Origin: Rickettsiales bacterium
Lineage (GTDB): Bacteria; Pseudomonadota; Alphaproteobacteria; Rickettsiales; UBA1997
DNA: 10,870 bases
Reading direction: 5' to 3'
Assembly (NCBI GenBank): GCA_031283795.1
Contig: JAITBB010000013.1
Location: 1 to 10,870, forward strand
The position numbers and the translations under genes were made by a program. The first letter of the stretch is position 1. Each line of letters starts with the position of its first letter. The notes under the pieces were generated by a model, which saw only the letters and a program-made list of their open reading frames with translations, searched no databases and had not been told where the DNA came from. Positions 1 to 6,570 of this stretch are shown one piece after another.

Positions 1-1339
1 GGCCGACTAACCCTACCCTGATTAACATTGGATAGGAAACCTTGGGCTTTCGGCGAGAATGTTTCTCACATTCTTTGTCGTTACTCATGTCAGCATTCTC
101 TCTTCCAATACCTCCAGCAAACCTCGCGATCTGCCTTCGACGGCCTATGGAATGCTTCGCTACCACTTCTTCAGTAGAACTGAAGAAGTTCGCATCTTCG
201 GTGTATCACTTTAGCCCCGTTACATTTTCGGTGCAAAAGAGCTTAACTAGACTAGTGAGCTATTACGCTTTCTTTAAAGGATGGCTGCTTCTAAGCCAAC
301 CTCCTAGCTGTTTTGGCTCCTTTACTTCCTTCCACCCTTAGTGATAACTTAGGGACCTTAGATGGCGATCTGGGCTATTTCCCTCTCGACTACGGACCTT
401 ATCACCCGTAGTCTGTCTGCTGCACTAAACTCAACGGTATTCGGAGTTTAATTAGGTTCGGCAGGGTTTTAACCCCACTAGCCTATTCAGTGCTCTACCC
501 CCGTTGGCAATCATGCAACGCACTACCTAAATAGTTTTCGCGAAGAACCAGCTATGTCCAGATTTGATTAGCCTTTCACCCCTAACCACAGTTCATCCTA
601 TAACATTGTAACGTTAACAGGTTCGGCCCTCCAGTGTGCATTACTACACCTTCAGCCTGACCATGGTTAGATCATCTGGTTTCGGGTCTAATACATAAAA
701 CTAATTCGCCCTATTCAGACTCGCTTTCGCTACGCCTACATCTATCGACTTAAGCTTGCTTTATATATTAACTCGCTGACCCATTATGCAAAAGGTACGC
801 CATCACGGAATAAATCCGCTCTGACTGCTTGTAAGCATTCGGTTTCAGGTTCTATTTCACTCCCTTTATCAGGGTTCTTTTTACCTTTCCTTCACAGTAC
901 TAGTTCACTATCGGTTATTGGTTAGTACTTAGGCTTGGAGGATGGTCCCCCCATATTCAAACAGGATTTCACGTGTCCCGTTCTACTCAAGTCCACCGAT
1001 TATTTTTACCTATACGGGGCTATCACCCTCTACGGCTAGATTTTCCAATCTATTCTAGTTATTAAATCAGCGGCACTGGCCTATTCCCCGTTCGCTCGCG
1101 CTACTAGGAGAGTCTCAATTGATTTCCTTTCCTTCGGTTACTGAGATATTTCAGTTCACCGAGTTCGCCTCTGTAAATTTATTTATTCATCTACAAATAC
1201 CCCAAAGGGTGGGTTTCCCCATTCGGACATCTCCGGATCAACACATATTGACTATTCCCCGAAGCTTATCGCAGCCTATCACGTCCTTCTTCGCCTACCA
1301 ACACCAAGGCATCCACCAAATGCTCTTACTTTATTTCTT
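1..1339 (-). rRNA. rrl: 23S ribosomal RNA, 5' half (partial, runs off the left edge)
   Basis: The reverse complement reads as bacterial 23S rRNA from its 5' end through domains I and II and into the start of domain III. Visible landmarks are the 5' segment GGTGGATGCC (1308-1317), the stretch GAATGGGGAAACCCA near 1213-1228, GCGAGCGAACGGGG near 1089-1102, and the GTPase-centre stretch GGCTTAGAAGCAGCCA near 282-297 followed by AGCGTAATAGCTCACT. I placed the 5' end at about 1339 by counting 22 nt upstream of GGTGGATGCC, as in Escherichia coli; it could be off by a few bases. The 3' half lies outside the window. No intervening sequence is obvious at helix 9, where the loop is short. Some conserved positions are changed (for example ATATCTCAGTA where ACATCTAAGTA or ACATCTTAGTA is usual), which suits a fast-evolving lineage. 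No 16S gene, tRNA or spacer lies upstream, so this copy is not in a classical 16S-23S-5S operon. Confidence 0.97.
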
Positions 1340-1528
1340 ATACTAAGACACAAAATTACGTGTAGATTAGAATCTACATAACTTTGGATTCAGATAACAC
1401 CCAAACGGGCATTACCCATACTTACTTTTATTCAGCATTGACCATTATTCACAATAAAAAACAGCAATCAGAAAACCGGCCACTGGCGGATTTCCACAAC
1501 CCACCAATCACCAAAAAGATTTCCGAAC
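1340..1528 (-). other. 23S rRNA 5' leader (processed spacer)
   Basis: This is the stretch between the predicted start site and the mature 23S 5' end. It has no tRNA cloverleaf and no credible coding frame. It contains a perfect 7-bp inverted repeat, GTAGATT/AATCTAC with a 2-nt centre (1362-1377), about 20 nt upstream of the mature end. That could form part of a processing structure. A weak boxA-like stretch (TGCTGTTTTTTA, about 8 of 12 matches to the E. coli form) lies near 1455-1466 and is not convincing by itself. Confidence 0.55.
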
Positions 1529-1534
1529 TCTCTG

Positions 1535-1579
1535 ATTATAATATAACCCTCTCTAATAGTCAAGAGGCAAAAAAAATTT
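1535..1579 (-). promoter_or_regulatory. Sigma-70-type promoter with UP-like element for 23S rRNA
   Basis: On the minus strand TTGACT (1558-1563) is followed after exactly 17 bp by a perfect TATAAT (1535-1540). An A3T8 tract (1569-1579) lies just upstream of the -35 box and fits the pattern AAAWWTWTTTT of rRNA UP elements, though it sits a few bases closer to the -35 than in E. coli rrnB P1. Transcription should start near 1528 and give a leader of about 190 nt before the mature 23S 5' end. A dedicated strong promoter here supports independent transcription of the 23S gene. Confidence 0.8.
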
Positions 1580-1595
1580 GTGCAGGTTCACTGCA

Positions 1596-1969
1596 TACGA
1601 GTCAAGTAGGACCCGCCATTCCCCACTAGTCTAGAGATATGATCTTTCTACCACAAAATTCTTCTCTCAATACCATCTTCACTCCTCCATTGTATCTAGA
1701 CCCTGAAGAATAAGGGATACAGAGTAACACACCATACCTTCCACAATCATCTCCAGAGTGCTTCATGGATCTGGGTTCTAATCCATCCAGACCCCTCTTT
1801 CCTATGTCCATGGACGGAAGTCGCTCCCACACGAAACCCAAAACGGAAAAACAGAAATGGATGGCCCGGCCTAGCAGAGAATGGGAATGGTACCAGAGAC
1901 AATTTGAATATTCTTGAAAATTAATACTTATACCCTACTCTTAGAATTAAATTAACATTTGGCATATTA
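1596..1969. other. Intergenic region between divergent rrl and serS
   Basis: No convincing gene is seen. A minus-strand frame of about 61-71 codons (1626-1841) starts at TTG or at an internal ATG, has no Shine-Dalgarno sequence, and encodes nothing I recognise. On the plus strand two mutually exclusive small hairpins overlap: ATGGAT/ATCCAT (1765-1770 with 1781-1786) and TCTGG/CCAGA (1770-1774 with 1787-1791). A perfect 10-bp palindrome GTCCATGGAC lies at 1806-1815. The 50 bp before serS are AT-rich and should hold its promoter. Candidates are TTGAAT (1904-1909) with TATACC (1929-1934), or TAGAAT (1942-1947) without a good -35 box. None is decisive. Confidence 0.4.
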
Positions 1970-3250
1970 ATGTTGGATCTCAAATGGATAGTTAATAACC
2001 CCGATCTGTTCGATGGGGCAATGGAGAAGAGGGGCGCAGATTTTAGAGCAAAGAGGATTATAGAACTGGATAGTCTTCACCGGGAAAAGCTCACAGAGAT
2101 ACAGAATCTACAGCATGAAAAGAACTCTCTCTCAAGAGAGATAGGGACACTGAGATCCCAGAGAAGAAGTTCAGAGGAGCTGGACATGCGGGTGAGAGAG
2201 CTGGATAAGAGGATTGAAAGCCTCTCTGATGAGGAGGAGGATGACTCTGAGCTGAAAAAAATTCTAGTGACAATTCCAAACATACCCCAGGACTCTGTGC
2301 CAACCGGAAGGGACGAGAGAGATGGTATTCTAGTGGAGACCTGGGGAGAACCTAGAAAATTTGATTTTCAGCCAAAATCCCACTATGAGCTAGGAGAGGA
2401 GCTCAGACAGATGGACTTCAAACAGACCGGAGAGATCTGTGGCAGCAGGTACACATCAATGTTCGATGGTCTTGCTAGACTGGAGCGAGCCATAGCTAAT
2501 TTTTTTCTGGATTTTGTCGGAAAATATGGCTACAGAGAGACCTCTATACCATTCCTAGTCAAAGCAAGGGCCATGTTTGGCACCGGAAATCTCCCAAAAT
2601 TTGCCGAAGACTCCTACTGTACGACAGATGGAATGTGGCTAATCCCCACCAGCGAGGTGAGCATGACAAACTGGGTGGCAGATAAAATTATAGAGGAGAA
2701 GGATTTGCCAATAAGACTTACGGCCTGTGCTCCCTGCTGGCGCAGTGAGGCTGGTTCTGCCGGTAAGGACACTCGAGGTATGCTGAGGCAACACCAGTTC
2801 AAGAAGGTAGAGATGGTATCTCTGGTAACTCCAGACCAGTCTATCCAGGAGCACGAGAGAATGAACACCATAGAGAGCGAAATTCTAAAGTCTCTGAGAC
2901 TGCCCTTTAGAGTTATGCTACTCTGCAGTGGAGATATGGGATTCTCCTCCTCAAAGACCTATGACCATGAGGTATGGCTACCGACCCAGAACACCTACAG
3001 AGAGATTTCCAGCTGTTCTAACTGCACCGACTTTCAGGCAAGAAGAATGAACGCCCGATACAGGTCCTCCGACAGAAAGCTAGGCTTTCTCCATACGCTC
3101 AATGGCTCTGCTCTGGCCATCGGAAGAACTATAATAGCCATAATGGAAAACTATCAGAGGAGAGATGGTTCTATAGAGATCCCCGAAGTTCTTCTACCCT
3201 ATATGCCGACTGCTGTAAATTCTATAGAAAAGAGTGCTATGTTTATATAG
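1970..3250 (+). CDS. serS: Serine--tRNA ligase
   Basis: Cytoplasmic class II aminoacyl-tRNA synthetase that charges tRNA-Ser (and tRNA-Sec where present) with serine using ATP. The 426-residue length is normal. The N-terminus MLDLKWIVNNPDLFDGAM matches the family start, which fixes the ATG. Residues of about 27-100 form the long helical coiled-coil arm that grips the tRNA, rich in E/K/R/L heptads. The catalytic core has the TSE element (227-229), motif 2 with WRSE at 257-260 and FKKVE at 277-281, the segment EISSCSNCTDFQARRMNARY (345-364), and motif 3 with NGSALAIGR near 378-386. No Shine-Dalgarno sequence precedes the ATG. The gene stands alone on the plus strand, divergent from rrl, and its last 52 bp overlap the convergent candidate protease gene. 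Arginine is encoded mostly by AGA/AGG. No terminator is visible after the stop. Confidence 0.98.
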   Translation: MLDLKWIVNNPDLFDGAMEKRGADFRAKRIIELDSLHREKLTEIQNLQHEKNSLSREIGTLRSQRRSSEELDMRVRELDKRIESLSDEEEDDSELKKILVTIPNIPQDSVPTGRDERDGILVETWGEPRKFDFQPKSHYELGEELRQMDFKQTGEICGSRYTSMFDGLARLERAIANFFLDFVGKYGYRETSIPFLVKARAMFGTGNLPKFAEDSYCTTDGMWLIPTSEVSMTNWVADKIIEEKDLPIRLTACAPCWRSEAGSAGKDTRGMLRQHQFKKVEMVSLVTPDQSIQEHERMNTIESEILKSLRLPFRVMLLCSGDMGFSSSKTYDHEVWLPTQNTYREISSCSNCTDFQARRMNARYRSSDRKLGFLHTLNGSALAIGRTIIAIMENYQRRDGSIEIPEVLLPYMPTAVNSIEKSAMFI

Positions 3251-4596
3251 TAATTACCTTTTTCCCTTTTCCCTGTGGCGATGACTCTTTCCCAGGCACT
3301 GCAGGGGGGGGGTACCGCTGAGCCTGTTATGTTGTTCAACTGCTGCTCAGCTGGGAAGCTCCCAGCGCTGATCGCCGAGAGGGACTGCATTATATTTCTA
3401 GTTGGTCCATTGGTTAGAGGAGAGGGTGTGGTGATTCTATTCGGTGAGTACCTACCCCCTTCCGGAGTGGCCACTCCAGCATTTACCTCTGTAGAAGCTT
3501 TTTCCCTTTCCAATTTAAGTTTTTTGACCATTCTAGCCCCTGTTTTGATATCTTTATTTTTCCAATTCTTGGCTGGACTGTAGCTGTCTCTAATGCTGGT
3601 TATACCTACTCTCCTTTCCCCGAGTCTTTTCGCATCCTCATCTCTCTTGTTTTTAAAGGCAACAATATTTCTTCTCAGATCCTTCCCCCTATCACTATCT
3701 TTAGTCAAACCCATAAGCTCGATGTCTTTATTCACTGCGGTTTCGCTTCCTCCATATTTCAGAAAAACATCTGGCATAAAGAACATATCCCTCGCTTTCC
3801 CTTCGTATTGTCCTACATACCTTTCAAACCCATCGAGAATCTGCCCAAAACATTCAACCACAGATTTTCCGGTCTCGGACATCTTGTTCTGTACAGCTTT
3901 GTAGAGTTTCCTAGCAAAATGCACAGAGTATGACATGCAATTGTTAGTATCTTTTTGAATTCCAAGGGAATTCGGAAAGTACGTAGACTGTTCAAGACAT
4001 AAGGACACTAGCTCCTCCATTTCACTTTCTCCAGTTGCCATTTTTTCTCTCATTTTAGTCTCGATAGTCATAAACATATCTCCATCATATCTAGATATTG
4101 GTGTAGAGGGATATTTTATTATGAATTCTGATTTGTTACCATAGGCAGCTTCCACCTCCGGGATTTCTACGTTACTATTCGAATCCATCACATATATTTC
4201 AGTTTTACCGTTGGCCACAGGTTTTCTCGCAATCAGTAGGTAGTGTTTTTTTCTCTCACTATACACCACTGTCAGCCCCGGGCTTTTTTCCGCTTCTACC
4301 TCTTTACCTTCACAGCAATTAACAAAGTTGATTGGCAGATCACTTACCACACCACTGTACTTATTTCTGACATTCCCAATCATCAGCTCATCCACAAATT
4401 TTGCAGACAAGTGTGCCGAATTTAAATCCATACCTTTTTCTAAGTACCCCTCCTCCTCCAGAAGAGTGATATCTTTGTTGGTGATACTATCAATCAATTC
4501 AACCTTTCCTGTTGTTTTATTAACTTGAAAAATGTTTGGATTTAACATCCTGTTGCTTGCTTCTTCCGACACCCCGTTGTCAGTTTTTTCCGACAT
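3199..4596 (-). CDS. Candidate clan CE (Ulp1/YopJ-like) cysteine protease, putative secreted effector
   Basis: 465 residues; I know of no specific named homologue. Residues 56-220 carry the pattern of clan CE cysteine proteases (Ulp1/SENP deSUMOylases, bacterial deubiquitinases, YopJ acetyltransferases). There is a GMDLNSAHLS entry segment (55-64, compare GxWLND). HYLLIAR supplies the likely catalytic His118, IYVMDS supplies Asp138, and GIQKDTNNC supplies oxyanion Gln214 and nucleophile Cys220. The Gln-to-Cys spacing of six matches Ulp1. The usual DCG is NCM here. The 320-400 region is basic and low in complexity, and the tail has a nine-C homopolymer encoding three prolines. No signal peptide or membrane segment is seen. 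In intracellular bacteria such proteins usually act on host ubiquitin-like modifiers; that role is inferred. The gene is monocistronic, has a good TTGACA box upstream, and has no Shine-Dalgarno sequence. The last 22 residues after VIATGK overlap serS and may be read-through of an older end. Fold call about 70% sure; substrate unknown. Confidence 0.72.
   Translation of the reverse strand: MSEKTDNGVSEEASNRMLNPNIFQVNKTTGKVELIDSITNKDITLLEEEGYLEKGMDLNSAHLSAKFVDELMIGNVRNKYSGVVSDLPINFVNCCEGKEVEAEKSPGLTVVYSERKKHYLLIARKPVANGKTEIYVMDSNSNVEIPEVEAAYGNKSEFIIKYPSTPISRYDGDMFMTIETKMREKMATGESEMEELVSLCLEQSTYFPNSLGIQKDTNNCMSYSVHFARKLYKAVQNKMSETGKSVVECFGQILDGFERYVGQYEGKARDMFFMPDVFLKYGGSETAVNKDIELMGLTKDSDRGKDLRRNIVAFKNKRDEDAKRLGERRVGITSIRDSYSPAKNWKNKDIKTGARMVKKLKLEREKASTEVNAGVATPEGGRYSPNRITTPSPLTNGPTRNIMQSLSAISAGSFPAEQQLNNITGSAVPPPCSAWERVIATGKREKGNYYINIALFSIEFTAVGI
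3304..3312 (-). repeat. C9 homopolymer in the tail of the candidate protease gene
   Basis: Nine consecutive G on the plus strand equal nine C in the coding strand and encode PPP (residues 429-431). It is the longest G/C homopolymer I noticed in the window. A loss or gain of one base would change the C-terminus: C8 stops at 3243-3245 and C10 at 3254-3256. Slippage, or a sequencing error, is possible here. Confidence 0.85.
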
Positions 4597-4612
4597 AAAA
4601 ACTTTATATATT

Positions 4613-4676
4613 TGATAAATATATCATATATATTGAATATATAGCAATAAATGTCAATAGATAAAATAATTTATCT
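4613..4676 (-). promoter_or_regulatory. Promoter and flanking palindromes of the candidate protease gene
   Basis: A perfect -35 box TTGACA lies at 4652-4657 on the minus strand. The -10 box is ambiguous in the AT-rich stretch; TATATA at 4627-4632 gives a 19-bp spacer. Two inverted repeats of the GATA...TATC type flank it. AGATAAAATAATTTATCT (4659-4676, 7-bp arms) lies immediately upstream of the -35 box. TGATA/TATCA (4613-4626, 4-bp centre) lies over the expected start site. Their placement would suit a regulator, but AT-rich DNA produces such palindromes easily. No Shine-Dalgarno sequence is seen before the ATG at 4596. Confidence 0.55.
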
Positions 4677-4768
4677 CCTGCCAGATACAGAAGGGTCAGA
4701 ACCAAGAGAACTTAGCGAGAACACACGGGAACTGGAGGAGAAAACCACCACAAAACTGACAGAACGCC

Positions 4769-4794
4769 AAAATGCTGTAAAAATATCTACAGCA
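4769..4794 (-). terminator. Hairpin terminator of the dnaN-recF-hda operon
   Basis: On the minus strand TGCTGTA (4788-4794) pairs perfectly with TACAGCA (4773-4779) across an 8-nt loop and is followed directly by TTTT. The hda stop codon TAG (4787-4789) lies at the base of the loop and the end of the stem. The stem is short and only moderately GC-rich, so termination may be weak, but position and orientation are right. Confidence 0.5.
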
Positions 4795-5470
4795 GAGTCT
4801 TTAGAAAATTGCTCGTCAGTCTCTGTCCACTCTCGGACATTTTGATGATTATTTCGCCGATACGGTCATACACTTCCCTATAGTTTGTAGATAGTTTTTC
4901 GTTTAGATATTTTAGAACATCACCATTGACATATATCTGTCTATCGGCAAACAGCTTATTTATCAGCATTGGCTTGGCGTCAGTGGTTAGTTTCCCAATT
5001 CTGAGGCATATCCCACCCCTAATGCGAGATTCTAGATCCATTGTTGACCTATGTCTTCGATCTATACATTCCCGTGATATGATCAGAATTGAGGAATTAT
5101 TGGCCATCACTGTGTTCAGAAGGTAAAAGAACTTATCATCCTCGATATCCTCTGGGAAGTCATCTATCAGATAGAAGTCTAGTTTTTCAATGATGGAACC
5201 TACTCTAGGAACAAATTCTTCGAATTCCAGCTTCCCTAGTATAGATAGATCGATGACCTTTGCATTGTGATTATTTTTCCATATCCTCCCTAGATGGGTT
5301 TTCCCACACTTTTCCTCTCCACTTAGAAAAATGATCCGAATACTCAAATCCTCCTCATCTCCGGTTCTGTTCAGTACACAGAAAGCCTCCCTATTCCCAC
5401 TGAAAACAATGAAGTTATTCACATTATAATTCTCTTCAAGCTGGAAATCAAAGGTCATCTGCTGTGTCAT
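4787..5470 (-). CDS. hda: Hda-like DnaA-family protein (regulatory inactivation of DnaA)
   Basis: 227 residues, the size of Hda/HdaA: an AAA+ domain of the DnaA type without the DnaA DNA-binding domain. Hda bound to the DNA-loaded beta clamp stimulates ATP hydrolysis by DnaA and so prevents re-initiation. Visible here are a Walker A motif GEEKCGKT (51-58), a Walker B motif YLIDD (100-104), a sensor-1 strand SSILIISR (126-133), and LESRIRGG (146-153), the family's arginine-finger box. Near the N-terminus Q4-M-T-F-D-F9 resembles the clamp-binding motif QxxLxF, with Phe replacing Leu. The start overlaps the recF stop by 4 bp (ATGA), which implies translational coupling. Last gene of the dnaN-recF-hda operon. 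The alternative reading, another DnaA-like ATPase such as a DnaC-type loader, is less likely given size and motifs. Confidence 0.85.
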   Translation of the reverse strand: MTQQMTFDFQLEENYNVNNFIVFSGNREAFCVLNRTGDEEDLSIRIIFLSGEEKCGKTHLGRIWKNNHNAKVIDLSILGKLEFEEFVPRVGSIIEKLDFYLIDDFPEDIEDDKFFYLLNTVMANNSSILIISRECIDRRHRSTMDLESRIRGGICLRIGKLTTDAKPMLINKLFADRQIYVNGDVLKYLNEKLSTNYREVYDRIGEIIIKMSESGQRLTSNFLKTLL

Positions 5471-6570
5471 AGTTCTATTAGTTTACTATTGCTGCAACTT
5501 TCCAAACCGTCAAACTGCTCTCTGGTAACACCAGTTAGGAACGTCTGAATACCAAGTTTCTGTAGTTCTAGAAATAGTTTTTCTCTGGTCCTCTGGTCAA
5601 TATGCGAACACACCTCATCCAGCAGCAGAATCGTTGTACCTCCATTAATCTGTTTCGAAAATATTGCCCGAGCTATTATCAGAGAAAGCAGAAGCATTCT
5701 CTGCTCCCCACTCGAACAGAGTTCGGCTCTAATACCATTGGAGCCATTAGAGACACCTAGATTGCTTCTATGAACTCCAAAGTTTGTTCTCTTTAGCTCC
5801 GAGTCAATATTTCTATTTGAAAGCAGAGTTTTTCTATAAAAATCCTCTATCTCCAGAGCTCTTGCGCCACTAAACATATCCTCAACTTCTCCCTGGATAG
5901 AGAGATTTTCCGTCGGAAATTCTGTTGTGTACTCAGAGAATATTCGATTAAGATGGCCAATAACCTTGTTTCTTACGTCGGCTATGGCTGTACCAAGCTC
6001 TGCTATTTTCTTCTCAACTATGTCCAACCATCTGTCTCGAACGCTCTGGGTCAACAGAATCTTCATTCTTTCCTTTAGGAAAAATTCGTATTTTTTGACG
6101 TTATCATAGTGATCTGTAAACAATAAACCAGCCGTTTTGTCTAGAAACCTTCTTCTGCCTGAGCGATCCTCGGAGAAGAAATTGTCCATCTGTGGTATAA
6201 AGTATGTAATTCTTAACATTTTTACCAGTATATCAGTACTCCTTAGATTTTCATCATTAAGTTTCACTAGCTTCCTATCCGGCTTCTGTATTAGCACAAT
6301 TCTATCTAAATCACTAAATTTCAGACACACGGAGAACAGTACGTCGTCCGGCAGGGTTTCCCGTCTGCCATTCAGAGAGACCATATCGCCAACCTGGGCA
6401 CATCTCAGACCCCTAGTCTCGGAAACCAGAGAAATGGCTTCCAATAGGCTGGTTTTTCCTCTTCCGTTGGGTCCCACCACAATGTTGAACCCACTACAAA
6501 ACGAAAATGCGGCACTCGCGTAGTTTCTAAAATTATTCAAAATAACTTCAGAAATATACTTTTCTACCAT
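5467..6570 (-). CDS. recF: DNA replication and repair protein RecF
   Basis: SMC-like ABC ATPase that with RecO and RecR loads RecA on gapped single-stranded DNA and helps restart stalled forks. The length of 367 residues is typical. The N-terminus carries a Walker A motif GPNGRGKT (33-40). SEDRSGRRRFLDK (133-145) matches the RecF-typical R-R-FLD element, and FGVHRSNL (264-271) matches the G-HR-L element. The signature motif is CSSGEQRMLLLSL (285-297) and Walker B is TILLLDEVCSHID (313-325). Its ATG overlaps the dnaN stop by one base (TAATG) and its TGA overlaps the hda start, so the three genes are probably one transcript. No frameshift is seen. Confidence 0.96.
   Translation of the reverse strand: MVEKYISEVILNNFRNYASAAFSFCSGFNIVVGPNGRGKTSLLEAISLVSETRGLRCAQVGDMVSLNGRRETLPDDVLFSVCLKFSDLDRIVLIQKPDRKLVKLNDENLRSTDILVKMLRITYFIPQMDNFFSEDRSGRRRFLDKTAGLLFTDHYDNVKKYEFFLKERMKILLTQSVRDRWLDIVEKKIAELGTAIADVRNKVIGHLNRIFSEYTTEFPTENLSIQGEVEDMFSGARALEIEDFYRKTLLSNRNIDSELKRTNFGVHRSNLGVSNGSNGIRAELCSSGEQRMLLLSLIIARAIFSKQINGGTTILLLDEVCSHIDQRTREKLFLELQKLGIQTFLTGVTREQFDGLESCSNSKLIEL

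Noticed and set aside
42..1346. Plus-strand open frames of 75-99 codons across the left end
   Set aside because: They lie antisense to clear 23S rRNA and are chance frames.
1450..1469. boxA antitermination site in the 23S leader
   Set aside because: Only about 8 of 12 bases match and no boxB hairpin is clear beside it.
1569..1595. Minus-strand hairpin TGCAG/CTGCA followed by T8, as a terminator
   Set aside because: The stem is only 5 bp, four bases separate it from the T tract, and no credible gene lies upstream. The tract fits better as an UP element of the 23S promoter.
1626..1841. Minus-strand frame of 71 codons between rrl and serS
   Set aside because: It starts at TTG, has no Shine-Dalgarno sequence and no recognisable product. 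It is mentioned in the intergenic entry only.
1340..1970. tRNA genes or a 16S 3' end in the rRNA upstream region
   Set aside because: No cloverleaf, anticodon arm with T arm, or 16S 3' sequence could be found. GGGTTCTAATCC near 1773-1784 resembles a T loop but lacks pairing arms.
4651..4845. Plus-strand 64-codon frame between the protease gene and hda
   Set aside because: Its ATG falls on the protease -35 box, it has no Shine-Dalgarno sequence, its 3' part is antisense to hda, and the product is unrecognised.
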